Assembly (NCBI RefSeq): GCF_026810505.1
Contig: NZ_CP101750.1
Span: 3,253,254 to 3,317,253, forward strand
Reading direction: 5' to 3'
Origin: Streptomyces sp. Je 1-369
Lineage (GTDB): Bacteria; Actinomycetota; Actinomycetes; Streptomycetales; Streptomycetaceae
DNA: 64,000 nt
Shown here: in pieces, positions 16,814 to 25,378 of the stretch
Layout: each line of letters begins with the position of its first letter
Position numbering within the stretch: position 1 is the first letter of the stretch
Made by a program: the position numbers and the translations under genes
The notes under the pieces: generated by a model
The model's database searches: none
The model's input: the letters and a program-made list of their open reading frames with translations, nothing else
What the model was told of the DNA's origin: nothing

Positions 16814-18646
16814 GTGAACGGAACGTCCGAAGGGCCCGCCTCCACGGTCACAGCGCCCGACCGAACCCGTACCGACGTCACGGAGCGTCGCCGGGCCGAC
16901 GCGCCCGACCCCCGCGACGCGTCCGACTACCGCGGCGCCTTCGCGGCCGCGCCCCTGGCTCTCGCTGTCGTCGACGGCGAGGGCCTCGTCATCAGCGCCA
17001 ACGACGCCCTGGCCGCCCTGTTCGGCGCGGCCCCCGGCGCGCTCACCGGGTGCGTCGCCGCCGACCTGATCGATCTGGCATCGGACGCCCGCACCTGGCA
17101 CGCGTACCGCGAGGTGCTGCGCGGCAGGCAGGCCAAGCTGCGCTGCACGCGGCGCCTGAAGCACCCCGACGGACACTCCCTGTGGGTGCAGATCACGGTC
17201 TCGCCGATGCCGGAGCCCGCCGACCGGGACGCGGGCGGGGCGGTCCTGCTCGCCGCGTCCGACATCAGCGCGCGCCGCGAACTGCAGGCCCGGCTGCGCC
17301 ACGTGCAGATGCACGACCCGGTGACCCGGCTGCCCAACCGGAACCTGTTCTTCGAGCGCCTCGCGACGGCGCTGGAGGCGGGGACGTACGACGACACGAG
17401 CACCGGCCGCATCGGGCTCTGCTACCTCGACCTCGACGGGTTCAAGGCGGTCAACGACACCCTCGGCCACCGCGTCGGCGACCGGCTGCTCGCCGCCGTC
17501 GGGGAGCGGCTCACGCGCTGCGCCGACCGGGCCGGGTACGGCAGGGCGTCGGCGCCGCTGGTCGCGCGGCTCGGCGGCGACGAGTTCGCGCTGCTCGTCG
17601 AGGACTCCACCGGTACGGACCAGCTGGCCGAGCTCGCCGACACGACGCTGAAGGCCTTGCAGGAACCGTTCGACCTGTCGGGGCAGCGCCTCTCCGTCTC
17701 CGCGTCCATCGGTGTCGTGGAGCGGCGCGCCGCGGGCACCACGACGACGGGGTTCATGCAGGCCGCCGACACGACGCTGTACTGGGCGAAGACGGACGGC
17801 AAGGCCCGCTGGACGCTGTTCGACCCCGAGCGCAACGCCCACCGCATGACTCGGCAGGCCCTGTCCAGCTCACTGCGGCCCGCGGTCGAGCGGGGCGAGT
17901 TCGTCCTGGAGTACCAGCCGCTGGTGGGGCTCGACGACGAGGGCCTGCACGGGGTCGAGGCCCTGGTCCGGTGGCAGCATCCGCAGTTCGGGCTCCTGAC
18001 GCCGAATCGGTTCATCGGACTGGCCGAGGAGGACGGTTCGATCGTGCAGCTGGGCCGCTGGGTGCTGCGGAGCTCCTGTCTCCAGGCCCGGCGCTGGCAG
18101 CTGGAGCACCCCGAGCGGGAGCCGGTCTTCGTCAGCGTCAACGTGGCGGTGCGCCAGGTCTGGGACTCGGACCTGGTCGCGGACGTCGCGGAGATCCTCG
18201 CCGAGACCGGCCTCCCGGCCCGCCTCCTCCAGCTCGAGCTCACCGAGTCGGCCGTGATGGGTTCGGCGGGCCGCCCCCTCCAGGCGCTGCAGGCGCTGAG
18301 CGACATGGGCGTGCGCATCGCCATCGACGACTTCGGCACGGGCTACTCGAACCTGGCCTACCTCAGCCGCCTCCCCGTCTCCGTCCTCAAACTGGACGGC
18401 TCCTTCGTACGGGGATTCCAGTACGAGGAGGGCGAGGAGCGCACCAACCCCGCCGACGAGGTCATCGTCGAAGCGATGATCCAACTCGCCCACCGCCTGG
18501 GCCTGACGGTGACGGCCGAATGCGTGGAAACAGCAGCCCAGGCCACCCGCCTGCGCAGCATCGGCTGCGACACGGGCCAGGGCTGGCTCTACTCCCGCCC
18601 GGTCGCGGCGGATCGTATCTCCCTACTGCTGGAGGGGGCGGCCTGA
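16814..18646 (+). CDS. cdgA: PAS-GGDEF-EAL cyclic-di-GMP turnover protein
   Basis: A 610-residue soluble protein. An N-terminal PAS domain (about 38-155) is followed by a diguanylate cyclase domain with an intact RLGGDEF (252-258) and a phosphodiesterase domain with VEALVRWQHP (EAL at 382-384), plus DDFGTGYSN and later conserved EAL residues. Both catalytic signatures look intact. Order and length match the Streptomyces CdgA type, and the nearby cslA/glxA/LPMO genes fit the chromosomal region where cdgA lies in S. coelicolor, so I offer the symbol with caution. GTG start at 16814 with GGGAGC upstream. Such proteins set c-di-GMP levels that control BldD and hence the timing of sporulation. Confidence 0.85.
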   Translation: MNGTSEGPASTVTAPDRTRTDVTERRRADAPDPRDASDYRGAFAAAPLALAVVDGEGLVISANDALAALFGAAPGALTGCVAADLIDLASDARTWHAYREVLRGRQAKLRCTRRLKHPDGHSLWVQITVSPMPEPADRDAGGAVLLAASDISARRELQARLRHVQMHDPVTRLPNRNLFFERLATALEAGTYDDTSTGRIGLCYLDLDGFKAVNDTLGHRVGDRLLAAVGERLTRCADRAGYGRASAPLVARLGGDEFALLVEDSTGTDQLAELADTTLKALQEPFDLSGQRLSVSASIGVVERRAAGTTTTGFMQAADTTLYWAKTDGKARWTLFDPERNAHRMTRQALSSSLRPAVERGEFVLEYQPLVGLDDEGLHGVEALVRWQHPQFGLLTPNRFIGLAEEDGSIVQLGRWVLRSSCLQARRWQLEHPEREPVFVSVNVAVRQVWDSDLVADVAEILAETGLPARLLQLELTESAVMGSAGRPLQALQALSDMGVRIAIDDFGTGYSNLAYLSRLPVSVLKLDGSFVRGFQYEEGEERTNPADEVIVEAMIQLAHRLGLTVTAECVETAAQATRLRSIGCDTGQGWLYSRPVAADRISLLLEGAA

Positions 18647-18679
18647 GGACTGCTGGAGAGGGCCGCCTGAGGCGCGCCG

Positions 18680-19780
18680 CTACGCCTCCGGCAGCCCGTA
18701 TGCGCTCGCGATCAGGTCGTAGCTGTGCAGGCGGGCCTCGCTGCTGTGGGCGTTGGCCGTGAGCATGAGTTCGTCGGCGCCTGTGCGCTTGGCGAGGTCG
18801 TCGAGGCCGGTGCGGACCTGGTCGGGGGTGCCGTGGACGACGTTCGCGTTCCAGGACGTGATGAAGTCCCGCTCCATCTCCGTGAACTGGTGTGCTTCCG
18901 CCTCCTCGGGGGTGGGGACCAGGCCGGGGCGGCCGGTGCGCAGGCGGACCATGTTCAGGGCGGCGGCCATGACCTGGCGGCGGGCCTCCTTCTCGTCGTC
19001 GGTCGCGAGGGCCGAGACGCCGATGACGGCGTACGGGGCGTCGAGGAGCGCGGAGGGCTTGAACGACTCGCGGTAGAGGTCGAGCGCCGGGATCGTGTTC
19101 TGCGCGGAGAAGTGGTGCGCGAAGGCGAACGGCAGGCCGAGGGCGCCGGCGAGGCGGGCGCTGAAGCCGGAGGAGCCGAGCAGCCAGACCGGCGGGCGGT
19201 GCGGGGACTGGACGCCGCCGGGCGAGGTCGCCTGCACGGGGCCGGGGACGGCGTGGATGCGGCTGTAGGGGTGGCCGTCGGGGAAGTCGTCGTCCAGGAA
19301 GCGGATGAGTTCGGCGAGTTGCTGCGGGAAGTCGTCGGCGCCGTCCCCCAGGCGTTCGGTACGGCGCAGGGCGGCCGCGGTGGCGCCGTCCGTGCCGGGG
19401 GCGCGGCCGAGGCCGAGGTCGACGCGGCCCGGGGCCATCGCCTCCAGGGTGCCGAACTGCTCGGCGATGACGAGCGGCGCGTGGTTGGGCAGCATGACGC
19501 CGCCGGAGCCCAGCCGGATGCGCTCCGTGTGGGCGGCGAGGTGGGCCAGGATCACGGCCGGGGACGACGAGGCGACGCCCGGCATGGAGTGGTGCTCGGC
19601 GACCCAGTAGCGGTGGTACCCGCGGGCCTCGGCCAGCTTCGCGATGTCGACGCTGGTGCGCAGCGCGTCGGTGGCGGTGCGCCCCGCGCCGACGGTGACG
19701 AGGTCGAGCACGGACAGGGGCACGGGGGCGGTGCCGTGCCGCTCGCCGCGGATGCCGTCGTCGGTCGGGTCCACTGTCAC
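18680..19780 (-). CDS. LLM-class flavin-dependent oxidoreductase
   Basis: A 366-residue bacterial luciferase-like monooxygenase. Typical stretches are [51 protein letters not shown] and [27 protein letters not shown]. The GTG at 19780 is preceded by GCAGGAGGCACC, which decides the start; a longer frame would begin at 19843. This subfamily uses FMNH2 or F420 on unknown small substrates. It is convergent with the c-di-GMP gene, whose 3' end carries an imperfect 24-bp duplication running up to this gene's stop. Confidence 0.87.
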   Translation of the reverse strand: MTVDPTDDGIRGERHGTAPVPLSVLDLVTVGAGRTATDALRTSVDIAKLAEARGYHRYWVAEHHSMPGVASSSPAVILAHLAAHTERIRLGSGGVMLPNHAPLVIAEQFGTLEAMAPGRVDLGLGRAPGTDGATAAALRRTERLGDGADDFPQQLAELIRFLDDDFPDGHPYSRIHAVPGPVQATSPGGVQSPHRPPVWLLGSSGFSARLAGALGLPFAFAHHFSAQNTIPALDLYRESFKPSALLDAPYAVIGVSALATDDEKEARRQVMAAALNMVRLRTGRPGLVPTPEEAEAHQFTEMERDFITSWNANVVHGTPDQVRTGLDDLAKRTGADELMLTANAHSSEARLHSYDLIASAYGLPEA

Positions 19781-19948
19781 TTGGGTGCCTCCTGCACTGC
19801 GTACGTACGTCATGGTGTAGCCAGTCCTGCCGTAGCCCGTCATGTCGTGGCTACGGAGACTCGGAACAGGAGGGTGGCTCCGTTTTATTCCCGCAGGACC
19901 TCAGCGCACTCGGCGCGTCGTCGCCCCCGCACGACTACCGTGCTGGCC

Positions 19949-20197
19949 ATGGCTGATCCCCTGAAGACCCTCGTCGACGGAGTCGAGGTCGAGGTGCCCA
20001 ACACCCTCCCCGACATCCGCGCCGCCCTGCCGGCCCACCGGCGCGCGGAGTTCGACCGGGCCATCAACGCGGCGGGCGTCGACGAGATCCACGCGGTGAT
20101 GCGGCACTGGATGCTGGAGGCCGTACCCGATCCGGAAGCCGAGGCCCGCCTCGCCCGGCTCGCCTCCGACGAGGCCGAACGGCGGTCCACCACGTGA
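19949..20197 (+). CDS. Small antitoxin-like protein (possibly DUF6247 type)
   Basis: An 82-residue acidic protein with ALPAHRRAEFDRAINAAGVDEIHAVMRHW, a pattern I associate with the actinobacterial DUF6247 group that often precedes a RelE/ParE-like partner. It overlaps the following gene by 4 nt (GTGA), the usual layout of a type II toxin-antitoxin pair. It starts at ATG 19949 shortly after TACCGTGCTGGCC. Assignment rests on size, charge and layout; no structural motif proves it. Confidence 0.6.
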   Translation: MADPLKTLVDGVEVEVPNTLPDIRAALPAHRRAEFDRAINAAGVDEIHAVMRHWMLEAVPDPEAEARLARLASDEAERRSTT

Positions 20198-20454
20198 GCC
20201 CCCGCCACCGCAAGGCGCACCGCGTCACGTACGCGCCGCCCGCCGACGACACCCTCGGCAAGATGGGTGACGCCGACGCGTTCCGCGCCGTCCTCTCCCG
20301 CACGATCGGCCGGGATCCGTACGGCCACGGCTCCACACCCGTACGGGACGACCCCGACCGCAGGGAAGCCACGGTCGACGGCGCCATCGTCCTCTACTAC
20401 GTCTCCGGATCGGTCCAGACGTTAACGGTGGTGAGACTGATCCTCAGCCCGTGA
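20194..20454 (+). CDS. Small toxin-like partner protein with a TTA codon
   Basis: An 86-residue basic protein. After a basic start (MSPRHRKAHRVTYAPP) the C-terminal half ends in a strand-rich AIVLYYVSGSVQTLTVVRLILSP, compatible with the RelE/ParE fold in which the terminal strands pack the core. GTG at 20194 overlaps the stop of the upstream gene. Codon 77 (20422-20424) is TTA, so full-length translation should need bldA tRNA in Streptomyces. A 15-bp direct duplication (CTCAGCCCGTGAC) straddles its stop. The toxin role is inferred. Confidence 0.55.
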   Translation: MSPRHRKAHRVTYAPPADDTLGKMGDADAFRAVLSRTIGRDPYGHGSTPVRDDPDRREATVDGAIVLYYVSGSVQTLTVVRLILSP

Positions 20455-20458
20455 CTCC

Positions 20459-21202
20459 TCAGCCCGTGACCGGCGCCTGGACCAGCGGTTCCTTCGTGAA
20501 CAGGGCGCCCAGCGCCGGCGCGTTCACCCTGCGCTCGGCCAGCCGCAGCGCCTCCCAGAGGGTGACCTGGTTCGCCGTCAGGACCGGCTTGCCGACCTCC
20601 GCCTCCAGGTCGCGGACGTACGCCGCCGTGTGCAGCGCCGTGTCCGGCAGGAGCAGCGCCTCCGCGTCCGGGTGGTCGCCCGCGCGGGCCAGCGCGAAGA
20701 CCTCGTCGCGCCCCCACGTGCCCACCTCCGCCGCCGTGATGATGCCGCTCCCCCTTGCCGCCACGACCTCCACGCCGCCGTCCTTCAGGAAGGCGGCGAA
20801 GTGGCCCGCCACGTCCTCCGGGTACGTCGCCGCGACCGCGACCCGCGTGGCCCGCACCTCGCGCGCGGCGTGGGCGAAGGCGAACGACGTCGACGAGGCG
20901 GGCAGGCCTGCCGCCATGGCCAGCTTGCGCACCTGGTCGTGTGCGCCCTCCCAGCCGAAGACGAAGCTGGCGCTGGTGCACGCCCACACCACCGCCTCCG
21001 CGCCGGAGAGCCGCAGCTCCTCGACGCCCGCGGCGAGCCGGTCCGCCGAGCCCATCTCGAGCAGCGCGTCGACGCGGTGCGCGTCCTCACCGATGTCCGT
21101 GTGGACGACCTGCAGCCGGATGTCGCTGCCGAGCATCTGCTCCATGCGGGGGTAGTCGTCCTCTGCCGAGTGCCCCGGGTAGAGAAATCCGAGTGCCGTC
21201 AC
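20459..21202 (-). CDS. Asp/Glu racemase or maleate-isomerase-like protein lacking the second cysteine
   Basis: A 247-residue protein of the Asp/Glu/hydantoin racemase superfamily, related to maleate cis-trans isomerase and EutA. The first catalytic cysteine is present in VVWACTSASF (C75), but at the equivalent of the second cysteine the sequence reads LLLPDTALHT (D187 region), whereas its neighbour has FISCTNLPT. It may therefore have changed or lost reactivity. GTG at 21202 overlaps the stop of the upstream paralogue by 4 nt and follows GAAGGAGGAGG. It forms a two-gene operon with that paralogue in the import/catabolic module. Confidence 0.78.
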   Translation of the reverse strand: MTALGFLYPGHSAEDDYPRMEQMLGSDIRLQVVHTDIGEDAHRVDALLEMGSADRLAAGVEELRLSGAEAVVWACTSASFVFGWEGAHDQVRKLAMAAGLPASSTSFAFAHAAREVRATRVAVAATYPEDVAGHFAAFLKDGGVEVVAARGSGIITAAEVGTWGRDEVFALARAGDHPDAEALLLPDTALHTAAYVRDLEAEVGKPVLTANQVTLWEALRLAERRVNAPALGALFTKEPLVQAPVTG

Positions 21203-22029
21203 GTCCAGCCTCCTCCTTCTGCGGGTGGTACTTCGGGCAGGCCCTGGGGCGGAGCCGGCGGGTTCAGCGGACTCGCGCCCGGCCTCGCCGTCGGATCGAT
21301 CAGTGCCTGATAGGGCCCTACCGCACGGGTACCCAGCCGACGCAGTGCGGACCACATCGTCACCTGGTTCGCCGAGATCACCGGCATCCGCAGTTCCGCT
21401 TCCAGTTGCGGAATGACGTCGTACGTCGGGAGGTTCGTGCAGCTGATGAAGAGGCAGTCCACGCCTCCCTCGCTGCCGAGGACCGCGCGGCGCGCCATGT
21501 CGGCCACGTCCCGGTAGGGCACCTTCCAGATGTGCCGGGTGAGGCCGAGGTAGGCGCGGCCCGTGACGGACACCCGCGCCTCCGCCAGGTACTCCTCCAG
21601 GGACTGCGTGACCGACCACGTGTAGGGGGTGACGAGCGCGATGCGGCGCGCGCCCAGTTCGTCGAGGGCTTCCAGGAGCGCGCCGGACGTGGTCACCGAG
21701 GCGACCGCGCCCTCGCGGGTCATGGCCTCGCACATCGCGCGTTCACCGGGCGTGCCGCCGACGAAACTGCCCGACGTACAGGCGTACGCGAGGACTTCGG
21801 GCTCGGCGGCGGTCAGTGCGCGGACCGCCTCGGCGAGGGTCTCGTGCTCGCTGACCAGGCGTGCGAGGTCGAGGCTGACCTCCACGGGCACGTACGGCGT
21901 CCGGGTCAGATGGAGGGAGACCTCGTCCGGGATCCAGCGCCACAGTTCGCGGTCGAGGACGAAGTCGAAAGGGGCGACGACACCCACACCGCGTTGAGGG
22001 TGTGGTCCGCCGAGGAAAGAGACGTCCAT
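21199..22029 (-). CDS. Asp/Glu racemase, maleate isomerase or EutA-like protein
   Basis: A 276-residue member of the same superfamily with both catalytic cysteines, C84 in LAYACTSGSF and C197 in LFISCTNLPT. Enzymes of this fold racemise amino acids or isomerise maleate; the relative EutA is found in ectoine-utilisation clusters, though its exact role is debated. The Pro-rich C-terminal tail (about 255-276) is an extension. It is the first gene of the pair, translationally coupled to the second, and divergent from the hydroxyacid dehydrogenase. Confidence 0.78.
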   Translation of the reverse strand: MDVSFLGGPHPQRGVGVVAPFDFVLDRELWRWIPDEVSLHLTRTPYVPVEVSLDLARLVSEHETLAEAVRALTAAEPEVLAYACTSGSFVGGTPGERAMCEAMTREGAVASVTTSGALLEALDELGARRIALVTPYTWSVTQSLEEYLAEARVSVTGRAYLGLTRHIWKVPYRDVADMARRAVLGSEGGVDCLFISCTNLPTYDVIPQLEAELRMPVISANQVTMWSALRRLGTRAVGPYQALIDPTARPGASPLNPPAPPQGLPEVPPAEGGGWT

Positions 22030-22317
22030 GAGCAGTCCCCAAGGTCGTGCGTGTTTTCAGGGACCGGCCGGAGCCGGGGACGAGCGATGCCGGCGACGCG
22101 CCGGGACGTCGGGACGGGGATGACTGCGCGGGCGTACCACACAGCGAGTGCGATCGGCTGCACGGAGAGTACTGGTTCTTGGACAGCCGGTACAGCAGTG
22201 CCTCTGTTGACGAAGGTAGGTTCGGGTGCGAGCGTGGTCAATCCGCACATCTCAGACGGTTGAGCCGACTTGTCGACGCGGCGTGGCCGTACCTCTGACA
22301 AGGGAAGCGGAATCTCA
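22030..22317. other. Divergent promoter region of the racemase pair and the dehydrogenase
   Basis: 288 bp without a convincing gene. Moderately AT-rich stretches near 22165-22230 probably hold promoters for both directions. An AAGGGAAGCGG at 22300-22310 serves the dehydrogenase. Confidence 0.45.
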
Positions 22318-23295
22318 TTGCGAAACGGTGTCCCGTCGGTTTCCGAAACGACCGTCCTCGTCCTTGACGCCGAGCCACCGACCCCGCCGCCGCGCCTCGG
22401 CAGCCTGGCCGGACAGGCCCGGATCCTGCACGCCGACGAAGCCACGCTGGCCGAACAACTGCCCTTGGCGGATGTGCTGTTGGTGTGGGACTTCACCTCG
22501 GAGGCGGTGCGCCGGGCCTGGCCCGGCGAGGGTCCGCGGCCCCGGTGGGTGCACACCGCGAGCGCGGGCGTCGACCATCTGATGTGCCCCGAACTCGCGG
22601 CGTCCGACACCGTGGTGACGAACGCCCGGGGCGTCTTCGACCAGCCCATCGCCGAGTACGTGGCGGCGCTGGTCCTCGCCATGGCCAAGGACCTGCCGCG
22701 CACCCTGGAGCTGCAGCGCGAACGCTCCTGGCGCCACCGCGAGACCCAGCGGATCGCGGGCACGCGCGCGTGCGTGATCGGTTCTGGGCCCATCGGGCGG
22801 GCCATCGTGCGCACGCTGAAGGGGCTCGGCATCCTCACGGCCCTGGTGGGCCGCACGGCGCGGCCCGGGGTGCACGCCACGGAAGAGCTCGACCGGCTGA
22901 TGGTCAGGGCCGACTGGGTGGTGTGCGCGGCGCCGCTCACGGACGACACGCGGGGCATGTTCGACGCCCGGCGCTTCGGTTTCATGCAGCCGTCCGCGCG
23001 GTTCATCAACATCGGGCGCGGCCCCCTGGTGGTCGAGGACGACTTGGTCGAGGCCGTGTCCAAGCGGTGGATCGCGGGGGCCGCCCTCGACGTGTTCGAG
23101 AACGAGCCGCTGCCCCCGGACAGCCCCCTGTGGACGACGCCGGGGCTGCTCGTCTCCCCGCACATGAGCGGCGACACGGTCGGCTGGCGGGACGCGCTGG
23201 GCGCGCAGTTCGTCGAGCTGTTCCAGGCGTGGGCGGCGGGTCGGCCGCTGACGAACGTCGTCGACAAGGAACGTGGGTATGTCCCAGGTCATTGA
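22318..23295 (+). CDS. D-isomer-specific 2-hydroxyacid dehydrogenase
   Basis: A 325-residue NAD(P)-dependent dehydrogenase. The Rossmann motif reads VIGSGPIGRAIV, and the catalytic residues of the family are placed in INIGRGPLV (Arg), FENEPLPPDSP (Glu) and SPHMSGDT (His). It probably interconverts a 2-keto and a D-2-hydroxy acid in the local catabolic pathway. I chose the TTG at 22318 because of the ribosome binding site; the frame also extends to a TTG at 22270. The amidase gene follows after 74 bp that contain a perfect 15-bp tandem duplication. Confidence 0.85.
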   Translation: MRNGVPSVSETTVLVLDAEPPTPPPRLGSLAGQARILHADEATLAEQLPLADVLLVWDFTSEAVRRAWPGEGPRPRWVHTASAGVDHLMCPELAASDTVVTNARGVFDQPIAEYVAALVLAMAKDLPRTLELQRERSWRHRETQRIAGTRACVIGSGPIGRAIVRTLKGLGILTALVGRTARPGVHATEELDRLMVRADWVVCAAPLTDDTRGMFDARRFGFMQPSARFINIGRGPLVVEDDLVEAVSKRWIAGAALDVFENEPLPPDSPLWTTPGLLVSPHMSGDTVGWRDALGAQFVELFQAWAAGRPLTNVVDKERGYVPGH

Positions 23296-23317
23296 TCACC
23301 TCCCGATCGATGACCCC

Positions 23318-23347
23318 CTCCAACCGATCACGCTCCAACCGATCACG
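23318..23347. repeat. Perfect 15-bp direct duplication
   Basis: CTCCAACCGATCACG occurs twice back to back in the gap between dehydrogenase and amidase; a related CCCGATCGATGAC lies just before. Confidence 0.9.
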
Positions 23348-23369
23348 CCCCGTCTGCTGAGGAGCCTGC

Positions 23370-24773
23370 ATGACCGAGCTCGCGGATCTCACGGCTGTAC
23401 AACTCGTCGACGGCTATCGCAAGGGCGAATTCAGTCCGGTCGACGCGACCCGGGCGGCCCTGCGCCGGGCGGAGGAGAGCCAGTCGGCGGTGAACGCCTT
23501 CGTGCGGGTCACGGCGGAGTCGGCGTTGTCGCAGGCCGAGGCCAGTGCGGAGCGGTGGCGGCGGGGCGCGCCGCAGGGTCTCGTGGACGGCGTCCCGGTG
23601 TCCGTGAAGGATCTGCTCCTCCTGCGCGGCGAGCCGACGCTGCGCGGCTCGCTGACCGTACGACCGGAGGGCAAGTGGAACGAGGACGCGCCCGCGGTCG
23701 CCCGGCTGCGCGAGCACGGCGCGGTGTTCGTCGGCCGGACGACGACGCCGGAGTTCGGGTGGAAGGGTGTGACGGACGGGCCGCAGAGCGGCGTCACCCG
23801 TAATCCGCACGATCCGTCCCGAACGTCCGGTGGCTCCAGCGGGGGCAGCGCGGCCGCCGTGGCGCTCGGCGCGGGCCCGCTGTCGCTGGGCACGGACGGC
23901 GGCGGCTCGGTGCGCATCCCCGCGGCGTTCTGCGGGATCTTCGCGCTGAAGCCGACGTACGGCCGGGTGCCGCTGTATCCCGCGAGCCCGTTCGGGACGC
24001 TCGCGCATGTCGGGCCGATGACCCGCGACGCGGCGGACGCGGCGCTGATGATGGACGTGATCACGGGCCCCGACGACCGTGACTGGTCGCAGCTGGGCCC
24101 CGTGGCGGGGAGTTTCGGGGAAGGCTTGGACGGGGGCGTGCACGGTCTGCGTGTCGCCTACTCCCCGTCCCTCGGCGGGCAGGTCGCCGTGCGTCCAGCG
24201 GTCGCGGCGGCGGTGCGGCGCGCGGTGGAGTCGCTCGCGGCGCAGGGCGCGTACGTCGAGGAGGCCGACCCCGACTTCACCGACCCGGTGGAGGCCTTCC
24301 AGACCCTGTGGTTCAGCGGGGCGGCGTGCGTCGTGCGGCATCTGACGCCCGCGCAGCGGGAATTGCTCGACCCGGGGCTGCGGGAGATCTGCGCGCGGGG
24401 CGCGCGGTACAGCGCGCTGGACTACCTCGCGGCCGTCGACGTCCGGATGGCCCTCGGGCGCCGCATGGGCCGCTTCCACTCGACGTACGACCTGCTGGTC
24501 ACGCCGACCCTGCCGATCACGGCGTTCGAGGCGGGCGTCGAGGTGCCGAAGGGGTCGGGGCACCGGCGCTGGACCGGGTGGACCCCGTTCACGTACCCCT
24601 TCAACCTCACGCAGCAGCCCGCGGCGACGGTGCCCTGCGGGGTGGATGACGACGGGTTGCCCATCGGCGTGCAACTGGTGGCCGCACGCCACGCGGATCC
24701 GGTGGTGCTCCGTGCGGCGCACGCCTTGTACGAGTCGGGCAGCGCCTCCGTGACGCCACCCGCACTCGGTTGA
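23370..24773 (+). CDS. Amidase-signature-family amidohydrolase
   Basis: A 467-residue enzyme of the amidase signature family, which hydrolyses C-N amide bonds with a Ser-cisSer-Lys triad. K80 sits in PVSVKDLLL, the cis-serine in RTSGGSSGGSAA (156-157) and the nucleophile S180 in LGTDGGGSVRIP. Length and order match full-length active members. ATG 23370 follows GAGGAGC. It ends 7 bp from the convergent DUF3830 gene. In context it may open an amide or lactam product of the compound brought in by the adjoining ABC importer. Confidence 0.9.
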   Translation: MTELADLTAVQLVDGYRKGEFSPVDATRAALRRAEESQSAVNAFVRVTAESALSQAEASAERWRRGAPQGLVDGVPVSVKDLLLLRGEPTLRGSLTVRPEGKWNEDAPAVARLREHGAVFVGRTTTPEFGWKGVTDGPQSGVTRNPHDPSRTSGGSSGGSAAAVALGAGPLSLGTDGGGSVRIPAAFCGIFALKPTYGRVPLYPASPFGTLAHVGPMTRDAADAALMMDVITGPDDRDWSQLGPVAGSFGEGLDGGVHGLRVAYSPSLGGQVAVRPAVAAAVRRAVESLAAQGAYVEEADPDFTDPVEAFQTLWFSGAACVVRHLTPAQRELLDPGLREICARGARYSALDYLAAVDVRMALGRRMGRFHSTYDLLVTPTLPITAFEAGVEVPKGSGHRRWTGWTPFTYPFNLTQQPAATVPCGVDDDGLPIGVQLVAARHADPVVLRAAHALYESGSASVTPPALG

Positions 24774-24780
24774 GCGAACC

Positions 24781-25281
24781 TCAGGCGCGTCGGAAACTCA
24801 GCGTCTCCCCCTGCGCCCCCGTCCGCCACAGGTCGTTGCAGGCCTCTGCCATCCGGTCGAGGCCCTCGACGATCCGGCCCCAGACGATGCCGGGCACCCA
24901 GCCCACGTCACCGTTGAGGAGCAGGTTGTTCCGTTCGTAGAAGAGGGCGAGGTCGACGACGGTGGTGCCCGCCTTCACGTCGGCCTCCGCTTCGTAGCCG
25001 TACGCCTGGGTGCCCAGTTCCGTACCGGAGAAGGAGAAATAACAGAGATCTCCGGGAATGGGCGTGACGGTCGGATTCTCCAGGGGCGGCTCGCGGTCCG
25101 CGAACGCCGGGAAGAGGGCGTAGATCTCATTGCGCGCATACTTCGCGTGATAGACGTCCGAGCCGAGCGGCAGTGCCTCCCACACCGCCGCGCAGGTCAC
25201 CGGAGCCCGGTCGTCGAGCAGTTTCGCCGTGCACTGAACCCCTCGCTTGGCGAGGGAGACTTCGATGAATCGCTCTGCCAT
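24781..25281 (-). CDS. DUF3830 family cyclophilin-like protein
   Basis: A 166-residue protein resembling the DUF3830 family, which has a cyclophilin-like beta-barrel and often neighbours amidases and amino-acid-type transporters. Landmarks are CTAKLLDDRAPVTCAAVW, LPGDLCYFSFSG-like IPGDLCYFSF and a C-terminal helix near GLDRMAEACNDLWR. ATG 25281 is preferred because GGGAGGAG is about 10 nt upstream, too close to the ATG at 25290. It is convergent with the amidase and divergent from the solute-binding protein gene, sharing the 97-bp promoter gap with the latter. Function unknown. Confidence 0.75.
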   Translation of the reverse strand: MAERFIEVSLAKRGVQCTAKLLDDRAPVTCAAVWEALPLGSDVYHAKYARNEIYALFPAFADREPPLENPTVTPIPGDLCYFSFSGTELGTQAYGYEAEADVKAGTTVVDLALFYERNNLLLNGDVGWVPGIVWGRIVEGLDRMAEACNDLWRTGAQGETLSFRRA

Positions 25282-25378
25282 GTGTCCCATGCTCCTCCCT
25301 GGGTCAAGGGCACAACGATTGCATCAGGGGCCGGAATTCGTCGGCATAACTCGCGTGGAGTCGGGTAGCCGCGCGCCC

